A stretch of 52,496 bases of DNA, from positions 1 through 52,496 of the IMG/VR virus record IMGVR_UViG_3300020131_000006. One strand, given 5' to 3'. This document shows, piece by piece, positions 7,627 through 15,781 of this stretch. How positions within the stretch are numbered: the stretch's first letter is position 1; the number at the start of each line of letters is the position of its first letter. This DNA is from a virus. The notes beneath the pieces are model-generated. The model did no database searches. It was not told the origin of the DNA and saw only the letters and a program-made list of their open reading frames with translations. The position numbers were made by a program, and so were the translations under genes.

Positions 7627-7904
7627 CACAAGTAGAAAAACAACTGGCTATTACCAAGCTGGTAAAGAGAATGGTACAACTCACACAGGAACTGGAGTTA
7701 GCCTCTATGGATATGAAGGCATATGCTGTGCCTCTATCCAAGGGGCAGTTTCCTTCCTCTTGGGCAAAAGAAGTAAATAGAGCCTTCGAATCCTATGCTA
7801 CTGAAGCACGTCGGATTGCAGAAGCCTATGCTGAATTGTTCAAAGAGGATATAGAAGCTCCAGAAGAACCTAAACAAGAGATTAAGAAAAGGAAAAGGAA
7901 GTGA
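7623..7904 (+). CDS. helical protein of unknown function
   Basis: 93 residues, almost entirely helical by composition, with a very basic tail (KKRKRK). ATGA coupling to the exonuclease gene supports translation. The basic tail could bind nucleic acid. No family recognised. Confidence 0.52.
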   Translation: MTQVEKQLAITKLVKRMVQLTQELELASMDMKAYAVPLSKGQFPSSWAKEVNRAFESYATEARRIAEAYAELFKEDIEAPEEPKQEIKKRKRK

Positions 7905-7905
7905 T

Positions 7906-8289
7906 ATGGATAATAGGAATATTGGGAGTAGTGATTCTGCTGTTACTGAGCAAGCCACGGAAGAAATCAATCCTGCAAAGAAAACCCCCTTACAAATCCG
8001 GCAAGCGACGCTAGACCAAGCTAAGGAATATACTTCTAAAGACCGCAACAGTGCATATGGTGAACCAGAAGATAACTTTCGTAACATTGCTACTTTATGG
8101 GATGCTTACCTATTTGCTAAATATCCGGGGTCTAAGCGGTTTCTCTTTGCTCCAGAAGATGTAGCAATTATGAACATTCTTCTGAAGGTGGCCCGACTTT
8201 CTACTAACCCTACCCATAAGGATAGCTGGATTGACACGGCTGGTTATGCCGCCTGTGGTGCTGGCATTGCCTTAAAAGGACTAGATTAA
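7906..8289 (+). CDS. DUF6378-like phage protein
   Basis: 127 residues. The stretches SKDRNSAYGEPEDNFRNIA (about 44-62), DVAIMNILLKVARL (about 85-98) and DSWIDTAGYAACG (about 105-117) match a domain common in phages and annotated as DUF6378. Its helical, acidic-residue-rich pattern with YG-PE-NF and SWID resembles all-alpha nucleotide pyrophosphohydrolases, so nucleotide-pool cleaning is possible. Its position next to an HD phosphohydrolase fits that idea, but no activity is established. Confidence 0.72.
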   Translation: MDNRNIGSSDSAVTEQATEEINPAKKTPLQIRQATLDQAKEYTSKDRNSAYGEPEDNFRNIATLWDAYLFAKYPGSKRFLFAPEDVAIMNILLKVARLSTNPTHKDSWIDTAGYAACGAGIALKGLD

Positions 8290-8835
8290 ATGAACAATGA
8301 GCCTTGGATTCAGACGTACACAGGAAAAAAGTTTTATTTCTTAAACCCAACTCCTGACATGATTGATGTAGAAGACATTGCCCACGCTCTCTCTATGCAG
8401 GTACGGTTCGGTGGACACATTAACAAGTTCTACTCTGTGGCAGAACATTCTGTTTATGTGAGTGAGCTAGTTGGTAAATCTGATAAGATGGGAGCATTGT
8501 TTCATGACGCAAGTGAGGCGTATATCGCTGACATTGTGAGTCCTCTGAAAGAACATCTTCGGAATTATAGAGAGATTGAGGATAAGTTGATGTGGGCTAT
8601 TTCTAAGAAGTTTGGGTTTGAGTATCCTTTCCATCCAGACATTCACGATGCAGACCACGCTCAACTGAAGACTGAAGCTAAGGCTCTATTGAATCACTTT
8701 CCTACATGGTTAGCTGATTACCCAACAACCCGTGCTGGTGGAGTTCAACCTTATGGGTTGGCTCCTGAGAAAGCTAAAGCATTATTCTTAGGAACTTATA
8801 TGTTCCTTACTACTGGAGATATGAAATATGCGTGA
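8290..8835 (+). CDS. HD-domain phosphohydrolase (5'-nucleotidase YfbR-like)
   Basis: 181 residues. The HD metal site is seen as SVAEHSVYVS (His 53), LFHDASEAYIAD (His 72, Asp 73) and a following Asp-Ile-Val-Ser-Pro-Leu-Lys signature (81-87). Members of this group dephosphorylate deoxynucleoside monophosphates or act as related nucleotide hydrolases. Together with the DUF6378 protein and the ribonucleotide reductase it would adjust the dNTP pool. The gene begins immediately after the upstream stop. Confidence 0.85.
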   Translation: MNNEPWIQTYTGKKFYFLNPTPDMIDVEDIAHALSMQVRFGGHINKFYSVAEHSVYVSELVGKSDKMGALFHDASEAYIADIVSPLKEHLRNYREIEDKLMWAISKKFGFEYPFHPDIHDADHAQLKTEAKALLNHFPTWLADYPTTRAGGVQPYGLAPEKAKALFLGTYMFLTTGDMKYA

Positions 8836-9013
8836 AATGAAAATTCGTAAAACAAAAAATGAACGATATATTGTTTCTATTTTTGAAGAAAATGAATGGG
8901 AGAGTGAAGAGTATGCTTTCACAAGTATTTGGGAAGCTACTTTATTTATTCAGAATATATACGACCCTCCAGTACCACGAGCACAGGAACAGACAGATGA
9001 TAACCCTTTCTAA
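8828..9013 (+). CDS. small protein of unknown function
   Basis: 61 residues, starting 8 bases before the stop of the HD gene. Acidic and aromatic composition, ending TDDNPF. The spanin gene begins within its last 17 bases. No family recognised. Confidence 0.5.
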   Translation: MREMKIRKTKNERYIVSIFEENEWESEEYAFTSIWEATLFIQNIYDPPVPRAQEQTDDNPF

Positions 9014-9494
9014 TATAGTATTCCCTGCATGGGTTAAGTATGCAGCTATCGCCGGTTTGGTGGTAGCTGTCTGGGGACATGGCTATGTCAAGGGTCTTGA
9101 CCGATACGTTCACAAAGCGGCTATTGCTGACACTAAGATAATTGTGAAGCAAGGAAAAGTCACTGAGAAGGTAGTCTATAAGTACATCAAAGAATCTAAG
9201 AAGATTGAAGAACAAGGAAAGGCTCTCCAGAAAGAAGGACAAAGCTATGAAATTAAATTCCCTAATGACAATTATGTTTTTAACAATTACTTTACATGGT
9301 TGTACGACGGTAGTATCTCGGACTCCGTTCCCCCACTATCCAGTGGAAATGCAGCCGACCCCTCCGGCGTGGGAGTGTCTGAAGCCATCCCTGTGTTCCT
9401 AAACAATAATACAGCAGGACGTATGTGGGAACAACGAGCCAAAGCTTGTGAGGCTTGGGCAGAAGAACAAGAAAAGTTACAAAATGGAAACTAG
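8997..9494 (+). CDS. Rz: Rz-like inner-membrane spanin (i-spanin)
   Basis: 165 residues from ATG 8997, which has AGGAAC upstream; an in-frame start at 8859 would run through the previous gene. An N-terminal transmembrane segment (about 11-28, VKYAAIAGLVVAVWG) is followed by a periplasmic coiled-coil-like region rich in Lys and Glu. A complete lipoprotein gene is nested in another frame (9247-9402), the arrangement typical of Rz/Rz1. The pair would fuse inner and outer membranes in the last step of lysis. It sits far from the holin candidates, within a + strand operon. The C-terminal half keeps coding even where Rz1 overlaps. Confidence 0.82.
   Translation: MITLSNIVFPAWVKYAAIAGLVVAVWGHGYVKGLDRYVHKAAIADTKIIVKQGKVTEKVVYKYIKESKKIEEQGKALQKEGQSYEIKFPNDNYVFNNYFTWLYDGSISDSVPPLSSGNAADPSGVGVSEAIPVFLNNNTAGRMWEQRAKACEAWAEEQEKLQNGN
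9247..9402 (+). CDS. Rz1: Rz1-like outer-membrane lipoprotein spanin (o-spanin)
   Basis: 51 residues wholly inside the i-spanin gene in a different frame. ATG 9247 has GAAGGA 7 bases upstream. The signal ends with lipobox LHGC (Cys 19), and the mature peptide is short and proline-rich (RTPFPHYPVEMQPTPP), as expected of Rz1 proteins. The lipidated product would sit in the outer membrane and bind the C-terminus of the i-spanin. This is strong evidence for a Gram-negative host. Confidence 0.85.
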   Translation: MKLNSLMTIMFLTITLHGCTTVVSRTPFPHYPVEMQPTPPAWECLKPSLCS

Positions 9495-9497
9495 CAA

Positions 9498-9686
9498 ATG
9501 ACAATCACACTTGAGGAATTGAAAGAATTTATTTCTCATAACGTTGATGAAGTAGATGTACTGGAGCATCTGAATTTAACCTCAGAGGATTTGGTAAAAG
9601 CTTTTCATGATGTTATTGAGGATAAGTTCGAAAAATTGATTACCGACTTGGAACTAGAACAGGAACCTGATGACAACGCAGATTAA
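9498..9686 (+). CDS. small acidic protein
   Basis: 62 residues, strongly acidic (DEVDVLEHL, EPDDNAD), probably two or three helices. Similar small acidic phage proteins of the form EELKEFI...SEDLV..F occur next to nucleotide-metabolism genes. The last 17 bases overlap the ribonucleotide reductase gene. Function unknown. Confidence 0.55.
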   Translation: MTITLEELKEFISHNVDEVDVLEHLNLTSEDLVKAFHDVIEDKFEKLITDLELEQEPDDNAD

Positions 9687-11568
9687 TGACTATCAACGAT
9701 ATATTGCCGCCTCTCGTTATGCAAGGTGGCGAGAGGATGACAACCGACGAGAGACTTGGGAAGAAACGGTAGACCGCCTAATCAACTTCTGGAAAGGGCG
9801 GTTTCCAAACCTAGATGTATATGACGAGCTGAGGGATGCTGTAGTCAATATGGAAGTGATGCCTTCCATGCGAAGTTTGATGAGTGCTGGCCCTGCTCTA
9901 GAACGTGATGAAATTGCAGGATATAACTGTTCATTCGTTGCTGTGGATAACCCACGAGCATTCGATGAAATCATGTATATCCTAATGTGTGGAACGGGTG
10001 TAGGCTTCTCTGTAGAACGGCAAGAGATTGCACAACTACCTGTTGTAGCAGAAGAGTTCCACGATAGCGACACAGTGATTCGTGTTCGGGATAGTCGTCT
10101 TGGGTGGGCTTCTGCCTTACGTGAACTTATCTCAATGCTCTACTCAGGAAGGATACCAAAGTATGACGTTTCTGCTATACGCCCTCACGGTAGCCGGTTG
10201 CGTACTTTTGGCGGCAGGGCTTCAGGTCCGGAACCCTTGGTGGATTTGTTTAACTTTGCCATTACTGTGTTTCGTCGCGCAGCAGGGCGTAAGCTTAATT
10301 CTGTAGAAGTCCATGACATTGTTTGCAAGATTGCTGATATTGTTGTTGTTGGTGGTGTTCGCCGTAGTGCGCTCATTTCACTATCTAATCTAACAGACGA
10401 ACGGATGCGTAATGCTAAGAACGGACAATGGTGGGAAGATAACGGACAACGTGCTTTAGCTAACAACTCTGTAGCTTACACTGAGAAACCTGACATTGGT
10501 ATCTTCATGCGTGAATGGCATTCTCTGTACGAAAGCAAGAGTGGAGAACGTGGCATCTTTAATCGAGTAGCTGCTGTGAAGCAAGCTAAGAAGTTTGGAC
10601 GTAGAGATTATGAAGGATATGATTATGGAACTAATCCTTGTGGCGAGATTATATTACGCTCGATGGGGTTATGTAATTTGTCTGAAGTTGTTGTACGTAG
10701 TGACGATACTTTTGATTCACTTCGGCGCAAAGTTAGGCTTGCTACCATCCTTGGAACACTCCAAAGTACGCTCACTAATTTCCGCTACCTTCGCTCAGGA
10801 TGGAAAAAGAATGCCGAAGAAGAACGCCTGTTAGGTGTAAGTCTTACTGGTATTATGGATAACAAATTTTTAAGTCATTCTGAAGAGTTCAAAGATGGTG
10901 CTCTAAGTTTGGCAGGAGCATTGGAAATATTAAGAGATGAAGCAATTGCTGTCAACAAGGAATGGGCTGGTAGACTTGGGGTGTCTCCTTCTGTGGCTAT
11001 TACTACTGTCAAACCAAGCGGTACTGTCTCGCAGTTGGTGGATAGCTCTAGTGGGATTCATCCTAGGTATTCGCCTTATTATATACGAACGGTACGTGCC
11101 GATAACAAAGACCCATTGGCTCAATTTCTTAAAGACCAAGGTGTTCCGAATGAACCGGACGTTACCAAACCAGAACGAGTAACTGTTTTTAGTTTCCCAA
11201 TGAAAGCTCCTGAAGGTGCTGTACTTCGGAACGACATGACAGCTATTCAGCAGTTAGAGCATTATCTGATTTATCAGAAGCACTGGTGTGAACACAACCC
11301 TTCAATTACTGTATATGTGAGAGAACATGAATGGCTGGAAGTTGGCGCTTGGGTGTATAAACATTTTGATGAGTTGGGTGGTGTTTCTTTTCTACCGCAT
11401 TCCGACCATTCTTATAAGCAAGCTCCTTATCAGGAAATAGATGAGGCTACGTATAAGAAGTTATTAGCAGAAATGCCAGCAATTAAATGGGAAGAGTTTA
11501 TAGAGGTAGAGGATACGCTGGAGAATACAAAAGAACTGGCGTGTGTTGCTGGTGTGTGTGAAATCTAA
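9670..11568 (+). CDS. nrdJ: vitamin B12-dependent (class II) ribonucleotide reductase
   Basis: 632 residues. Active-site landmarks: GYNCSFVAVDN (Cys 87), then CGTGVGFSVER; IVVVGGVRRSA (about 224-234); NPCGEI (322-327) with the radical cysteine and CNLSEV; and a C-terminal redox pair CVAGVC (625-630). No NrdB partner gene or class III glycyl-radical tail is present. The pattern fits adenosylcobalamin-dependent RTPR/NrdJ enzymes, which make deoxynucleotides in the presence or absence of oxygen. The enzyme needs cobalamin from the host or medium. It is slightly shorter than typical RTPRs (about 700-750 residues). Confidence 0.9.
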   Translation: MTTQINDYQRYIAASRYARWREDDNRRETWEETVDRLINFWKGRFPNLDVYDELRDAVVNMEVMPSMRSLMSAGPALERDEIAGYNCSFVAVDNPRAFDEIMYILMCGTGVGFSVERQEIAQLPVVAEEFHDSDTVIRVRDSRLGWASALRELISMLYSGRIPKYDVSAIRPHGSRLRTFGGRASGPEPLVDLFNFAITVFRRAAGRKLNSVEVHDIVCKIADIVVVGGVRRSALISLSNLTDERMRNAKNGQWWEDNGQRALANNSVAYTEKPDIGIFMREWHSLYESKSGERGIFNRVAAVKQAKKFGRRDYEGYDYGTNPCGEIILRSMGLCNLSEVVVRSDDTFDSLRRKVRLATILGTLQSTLTNFRYLRSGWKKNAEEERLLGVSLTGIMDNKFLSHSEEFKDGALSLAGALEILRDEAIAVNKEWAGRLGVSPSVAITTVKPSGTVSQLVDSSSGIHPRYSPYYIRTVRADNKDPLAQFLKDQGVPNEPDVTKPERVTVFSFPMKAPEGAVLRNDMTAIQQLEHYLIYQKHWCEHNPSITVYVREHEWLEVGAWVYKHFDELGGVSFLPHSDHSYKQAPYQEIDEATYKKLLAEMPAIKWEEFIEVEDTLENTKELACVAGVCEI

Positions 11569-11585
11569 GAAAAGGAAAATAGAAA

Positions 11586-11819
11586 ATGTTTACGAAGTTT
11601 TTGAAGTTTGTATCCTTCTTCGACAGTGTTGATTCTGTCATTGCTGACATTGAGAAGAAGATAAAGCGGTTAGAAAATGTAGAAGAAACTCATGCCCATC
11701 AAGCACGGGTTATTCGTGAGACTATCTTTGATTTGGAAGAGGAAGAAGGTTTCCATTCTGCTGAAGCTAAGCGTGCCTCTGCTGTAGCTAAGAAGTTTAA
11801 AGCTCTGGTGAACGCATGA
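11586..11819 (+). CDS. small coiled-coil protein
   Basis: 77 residues with a heptad-like pattern (IADIEKKIKRLENVEETHAH) and a second helix. AAGGAAAATAG precedes the ATG. It is co-oriented with the reductase and coupled to the next gene by ATGA. Function unknown. Confidence 0.55.
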   Translation: MFTKFLKFVSFFDSVDSVIADIEKKIKRLENVEETHAHQARVIRETIFDLEEEEGFHSAEAKRASAVAKKFKALVNA

Positions 11820-11965
11820 GTAAAGTAGAAATCAGTCATGTGGAGAATGGATACATCATCACATACTCTAGGATGGATATGATTAATGGTAGGCTAGTTA
11901 CGGTCATCACTATTCATCCTGACCTAGATGCTGTGATAGCCTATTTGAAACAAGAACGTATCTAA
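11816..11965 (+). CDS. small protein, last gene of the left arm
   Basis: 49 residues, coupled to the upstream gene by ATGA. Beta-rich pattern (VENGYIITYS, RLVTVITI). It is the last + strand gene before the terminator. No family recognised. Confidence 0.5.
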   Translation: MSKVEISHVENGYIITYSRMDMINGRLVTVITIHPDLDAVIAYLKQERI

Positions 11966-11991
11966 AGTTTTCGTGCGGGCGCACAAATGAG

Positions 11992-12027
11992 AAAAGCCCC
12001 ATTGGATTTCGGTCCTTTGGGGCTTTC
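11992..12027. terminator. bidirectional intrinsic terminator between converging arms
   Basis: Inverted repeat AAAGCCCCA (11993-12001) and TGGGGCTTT (12018-12026), with a further GGA/TCC pair in the loop. A-rich and T-rich flanks on the two sides let it serve both the + strand operon ending at 11965 and the - strand operon ending at 12055. Confidence 0.85.
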
Positions 12028-12039
12028 TTATTTCTGCTT

Positions 12040-12055
12040 GTTACAAGCTTGTAAT
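12040..12055. repeat. 16-bp palindromic repeat, copy 2
   Basis: GTTACAAGCTTGTAAT lies between the bidirectional terminator and the stop codon of the - strand lytic-enzyme gene, which it touches. It is the only copy in a purely 3' position between converging genes. Confidence 0.82.
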
Positions 12056-12450
12056 CAACAGATTTCTATTTCAATTGTTTCACCATTCTGAGAGGCATGA
12101 ACTAGCTGAGGGTATAGTTTATTAAATGCTACCTTGCTATTCGAAATCCAATCCTTACCCTTAGCTGTACCTACCAACAGACACCCTTCGGTGTTATCTG
12201 CATGGTTCCCTGTGTGAATCCTCACACCAGAGAAGTTAGGCACATCATGTAGTAAAGGCAGATACCGCTTAAATCTCGGAGAGTATGTAATGGTAATTTT
12301 ATAAGTACCAGTAGGAATCGCAGTCCGAGCGTACACTTTAGACTCTCTAACTTTGTCCTCCAATGTATAGCACTCAAACGTTCCATTAACATACAGTTCT
12401 CCGATGGTAGAATCTTCTGTAAACTCTTTCCTAATCAGTTTTAGATTCAT
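12055..12450 (-). CDS. DUF5675-like protein, candidate cell-wall lytic enzyme
   Basis: 131 residues from ATG 12450; a start at 12489 lies deeper in the holin gene. It matches DUF5675-type phage proteins: TLEDKVRESK (29-38), TAIPTGTY (43-50), SPRFKRYLPLL (57-67), VRIHTGN (76-82) and TEGCLLVG (87-94). The His and Cys spacing recalls L,D-transpeptidase/peptidase folds that use a Cys, so peptidoglycan cleavage is plausible. It follows and overlaps a holin-like gene, which supports an endolysin role. It has no signal peptide, as expected for a holin-dependent enzyme. Activity is inferred. Confidence 0.68.
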   Translation of the reverse strand: MNLKLIRKEFTEDSTIGELYVNGTFECYTLEDKVRESKVYARTAIPTGTYKITITYSPRFKRYLPLLHDVPNFSGVRIHTGNHADNTEGCLLVGTAKGKDWISNSKVAFNKLYPQLVHASQNGETIEIEIC

Positions 12451-12604
12451 TCCTCTTTCTCTCACTCCTGTCTTTGATTTGCATTGCATACCAGACTACA
12501 GAGAACAGGGCCGCCAGTGGCGGAAGTAGTTTAGCTATCAGCGTGGCTACTAAAATACTGCCAGCGAGAACTTCCCCTACTACTTTAATAAAATCGTAAT
12601 TCAT
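12431..12604 (-). CDS. holin-like small membrane protein
   Basis: 57 residues. A short N-terminus is followed by hydrophobic stretches (about 9-25 and 28-42, AGSILVATLIAKLLPPLAAL and FSVVWYAM), then a strongly charged tail (KDRSERKRNESKTD). Size, membrane segments and charged C-terminus fit small phage holins. It overlaps the candidate lytic-enzyme gene by 20 bases, the typical holin-endolysin order. A second holin candidate lies at 14173, so one may be an antiholin. Confidence 0.65.
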   Translation of the reverse strand: MNYDFIKVVGEVLAGSILVATLIAKLLPPLAALFSVVWYAMQIKDRSERKRNESKTD

Positions 12605-12614
12605 TCAGCAACCC

Positions 12615-13805
12615 CTAGCTAATTTTCTCAACAAGCACACGAACGGAATATTGCATTGGTGTAGCACCAACAGATGCGTAGTTGCTAGTCACATAGCTAA
12701 GGCTAGAGCCTTGCTGTGCTTGAATAACAATACTTCCAGCAATATGACTGCCTAATTGGTTAGTGGTAGATGTATTAAACATTAAATCACCGACAGCAAC
12801 CCCAGTAGAAGCTTCTGTATAATTAATGGTGACAGATGGAACCACACAAGAGGTAGTAGCTGCTTGAGTTACAACAACAAACGCAGAAACACGATACAGA
12901 GCACTTGAAGTTACTTCATAAAAATTCTGTGCATTTACATTAGCTGTTTGTGCAAGCCGAGCGTCTTCTGCCACATACTTAGGAAGAAGGGCATCAACAT
13001 AATCTTTAGTAACTAGAGACTTTGCATTTGCAGGAGTATACGAAGTACCAGCCAATAGGTCAGTAGCAGAGATAGTAAAGCGAAGGTCCCCAAGGTTAAT
13101 GCCGGTATAGAACCGATGCATAGATAGGGAGTCAGCCGCGATAACTGCATTATAACCCACACCACCTGCTGCTGTACTATCCCAAGAAAGAGTTAGGTTG
13201 CCACTAGCACTCGTAGCAAAGCTCCAATCATTTGCAGAAGGGTCACCAAGAACAAGTTCACTGGTAGTCGCACCCTTAATATTTACAGGGCTGCTGGTAA
13301 ACACATGCGCACCAGACCAAGTATAAGCAGCGGCTTGGTTAATAGCTGGAGCCGCATCTGAACGCATGAATGTAGAGGCCACACCATTAATTACAGCAGG
13401 GCCGGCCAAAGCTGTTGGGTTTGCACCACCAGCCCCGAACTCACCAGTGTCATGCCAATTAGCTAGAGTAGAAGCAGGGTCAGCAGTTAAGTAAAATACA
13501 TGGGGTGGGGTGAAATCTGTACGAATACAAACAGCGGGAGCATTTACAGCAAGAGCCAACATAGCAGCTTGACTGGCAGCTTCACCAACCTCATGCTCTA
13601 ATGGCGGCAATAGGTCTGCTGGAATCTTACCAGTACCGTCAGTGACGACGACACCATCTACACCATTAATAGGATAAGTTTCTGGAGCACCAGCATCATT
13701 AGTGCCATAGATAATATCTGGAGTAGTGGAAGCAGGAACCCCATCACCACCGGCACCTGAAGTAGAAGATATACCAGCTACATCTGGATGGACATTAACT
13801 GACAT
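12615..13805 (-). CDS. tail fibre / tail appendage protein
   Basis: 396 residues, rich in Ala, Thr, Ser and Gly with beta-strand periodicity. IPADLLPPL (about 81-89) and a middle AYTWSGAHVFTSSP segment are typical of phage fibre shaft domains, which recur as LPALTGDVT-like or WSGAHTF-like repeats. It is the last large - strand gene before the lysis genes. The C-terminal ~100 residues are a candidate receptor-binding head. Exact position in the virion is not known. Confidence 0.68.
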   Translation of the reverse strand: MSVNVHPDVAGISSTSGAGGDGVPASTTPDIIYGTNDAGAPETYPINGVDGVVVTDGTGKIPADLLPPLEHEVGEAASQAAMLALAVNAPAVCIRTDFTPPHVFYLTADPASTLANWHDTGEFGAGGANPTALAGPAVINGVASTFMRSDAAPAINQAAAYTWSGAHVFTSSPVNIKGATTSELVLGDPSANDWSFATSASGNLTLSWDSTAAGGVGYNAVIAADSLSMHRFYTGINLGDLRFTISATDLLAGTSYTPANAKSLVTKDYVDALLPKYVAEDARLAQTANVNAQNFYEVTSSALYRVSAFVVVTQAATTSCVVPSVTINYTEASTGVAVGDLMFNTSTTNQLGSHIAGSIVIQAQQGSSLSYVTSNYASVGATPMQYSVRVLVEKIS

Positions 13806-13806
13806 A

Positions 13807-14163
13807 TTAAACTCCCATCGTTACAGTAACTACAGCATCAGTACCAGAGATACCAGAGACAACAGCTCGTACAAATTTCCAAGGGGCGATGGTAGTAAAA
13901 CCATCAGAAGCAGAAGTAGTACCTGTTAGAGTGATAGTTCCCATAGGAGTAGCACACCAATTAATAGGGTCGCCATTTTCATCTACTTGATTAGTAACTT
14001 CAATATCTACAGTAGCACCTACGGCACCTGTACCAGTAACTGTAGCTTGAAAAGTGGAATATGGAGAATCCTTGTAAACACCCTCACCATTCCCATTTGC
14101 AACCACGCCATCTTTACCGAGCAACTGATAGATTCTACCAGAAGCGATTCTCACATTTTGCAT
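13807..14163 (-). CDS. small virion-associated beta protein
   Basis: 118 residues, start at 14163. It has an N-terminal basic beta part (RIASGRIYQLLGKDG) and then Thr/Val/Gly-rich strands, resembling small appendage or fibre-associated phage proteins. It lies between a fibre gene and a holin-like gene. Function unknown. Confidence 0.55.
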   Translation of the reverse strand: MQNVRIASGRIYQLLGKDGVVANGNGEGVYKDSPYSTFQATVTGTGAVGATVDIEVTNQVDENGDPINWCATPMGTITLTGTTSASDGFTTIAPWKFVRAVVSGISGTDAVVTVTMGV

Positions 14164-14172
14164 TTCAATTCC

Positions 14173-14361
14173 TTATTTGGTTAAAGAAGTACTTGAGATT
14201 ACACGCAAGAAAGCATTACCTACAGCAAGTACGACTGTAAGAATACCATAAGTATTTACTGGTAACATTGGTTGCAGCATTGAGAAGGAAGCTTCTAAAG
14301 CTACTAGACCAGTTACCAAAAGATTGAACCATAAAGTTTTAGATTTATACCAAGGTTTCAT
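14173..14361 (-). CDS. holin-like protein (DUF7940 type)
   Basis: 62 residues: MKPWYKSKTLWFNLL at the start, then two hydrophobic segments (about 10-28 and 36-54, GILTVVLAVGNAFLRV). The K-P-W-[YW]-K-S-K-T-L-W-F-N opening is one I know from small phage membrane proteins often labelled holin. It is separated from the lytic-enzyme gene by two fibre genes, so its partner is unclear. Confidence 0.65.
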   Translation of the reverse strand: MKPWYKSKTLWFNLLVTGLVALEASFSMLQPMLPVNTYGILTVVLAVGNAFLRVISSTSLTK

Positions 14362-14363
14362 AA

Positions 14364-15779
14364 TTAGGTCTTAATAATTTTAAGGACGACAGCAGAAGGT
14401 TGTATATTATTATGAGCACCATTCCCACCAGTGTTCTGGTTAGTAGCTGTTGCTGCAATGTTTGTAGCTGTTGTTTCTATATTGGTTGCAGTATTGCTAT
14501 TAACGGTGGCGGCGTGTCCGGCTGCTGCGCCGCTGGTATTGCCTCTAGTGGGGTACCCACCGACGGCGGAGGTTGAGATTGTCGTAACCGTTACCGCGTG
14601 CGCATGAGCATTTTGAGTATGGTTATGACTATTTTGGATATGGTTATGACTGTTTTGAATATGGGTATGTGTAGGCATCTCAGAAATAACTAAGGTGTGT
14701 GTTTCATCACCCCCAACATTACCAACAGCATTACCTAACTCAGCAGTGCCAGTACCTCCAGAACCTACAGCAACTCTACGTCTAAAGTCAGGAACATTGA
14801 ATGTAGTAGAACCATCACCAACACCCCAAGTAGTACCAATAGCAGTGAACAAGGCAGCGTAGGTAGTTCTATCTACAGCAGAACCATCACATAATAGATA
14901 GCCAGTTGGGGCAGATGTTCCAGCAAAATCAAACATCACACCAGAGGGAACAGAACCACCTCCGCCACCATCACAGCATTCGCCTGTTGGGGTTCCAGTA
15001 CTGAACCAAGGAAGCCAACCATCAGCTCCCCCAATCTTAACCTTAATCCACTTTTGAGGACTAATTACCGCTGGAGCATTGCCTGAGGTAAAGGTAGCAG
15101 CATCGGCGCCAGTCTCATCGAGTCCATTTATCTCCAGTTCACCATTACCCCCACCTGAATATGGGTTGAAATTAAAAATCGTCGTTAAATTAGTCGAGTA
15201 ATTCATCTCGACATTACCGTGACTATTTACGAAGTATCCCTGTACGTTATGAACGTCATTGGTCGGGTCATTCTCTATTTGGAATATGAATTCAGTACGC
15301 TCACCTGTTGTTTGGTCCTGAGCGAATAAATTAATAGCTCCATAACGGCTGGTGTTACTGGCCCCGCAAAATACTTCGGCAAAGGTATTTAGATTATTCG
15401 CTCCGTAGCCCAAGAACATAGCGGAGTCAGCTCCACTACTGTAAGCAGAGGACATTAGCTGATGGTAGTGGAAAGTACTGGTTGGATTTGTTATATTGGA
15501 ACTGTAGTCAGATGTTACTGTGTCCACCCCTGTAGTACTAGACGTGAAAACTTGGGATGCTTCTAATCCAGAATCAAGGGGTGCCTTAATGGTAACAGTA
15601 ATTGGATTGTCTTCAAAGGCAACTGCCCCTGTAAATGTAGGGCTATCCGATAAGACTACGTTTTCTGTTCCGGTGGACGTGGTTGTACCAGTACCCCCAT
15701 TTAGAACAGGAACAGTATCTCCAGTGGCAAACTGTTCAACAGTTCCTGATTCTATTTTCAAAGGTTTCTTATCAGCCAT
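14364..15779 (-). CDS. tail fibre with phage tail-collar domain
   Basis: 471 residues. The N-terminal half is beta-rich fibre sequence. After a Gly-rich stretch (about 270-275) comes a phage tail-collar domain: GTSAPTGYLLCDGSAVDRTT, then FNVPDFRRRVAVG. A His-rich segment of repeats (THTHIQNSHNHIQNSHNH, about 373-390) resembles metal-binding His clusters of short tail fibres. The end reads NNIQPSAVVLKIIKT, a common collar-domain terminus. It is probably a trimeric receptor-binding fibre. Confidence 0.8.
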   Translation of the reverse strand: MADKKPLKIESGTVEQFATGDTVPVLNGGTGTTTSTGTENVVLSDSPTFTGAVAFEDNPITVTIKAPLDSGLEASQVFTSSTTGVDTVTSDYSSNITNPTSTFHYHQLMSSAYSSGADSAMFLGYGANNLNTFAEVFCGASNTSRYGAINLFAQDQTTGERTEFIFQIENDPTNDVHNVQGYFVNSHGNVEMNYSTNLTTIFNFNPYSGGGNGELEINGLDETGADAATFTSGNAPAVISPQKWIKVKIGGADGWLPWFSTGTPTGECCDGGGGGSVPSGVMFDFAGTSAPTGYLLCDGSAVDRTTYAALFTAIGTTWGVGDGSTTFNVPDFRRRVAVGSGGTGTAELGNAVGNVGGDETHTLVISEMPTHTHIQNSHNHIQNSHNHTQNAHAHAVTVTTISTSAVGGYPTRGNTSGAAAGHAATVNSNTATNIETTATNIAATATNQNTGGNGAHNNIQPSAVVLKIIKT

Positions 15780-15781
15780 TA

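Noticed and set aside
8859-8996. Longer N-terminus of the i-spanin
   Set aside because: It would run opposite in frame through gene 8828 and place the membrane segment far from the N-terminus; ATG 8997 has a ribosome binding site.
12055-12489. Longer start for the lytic-enzyme candidate
   Set aside because: The 13 extra residues do not match the family and lie inside the holin gene; ATG 12450 starts at the conserved beginning.
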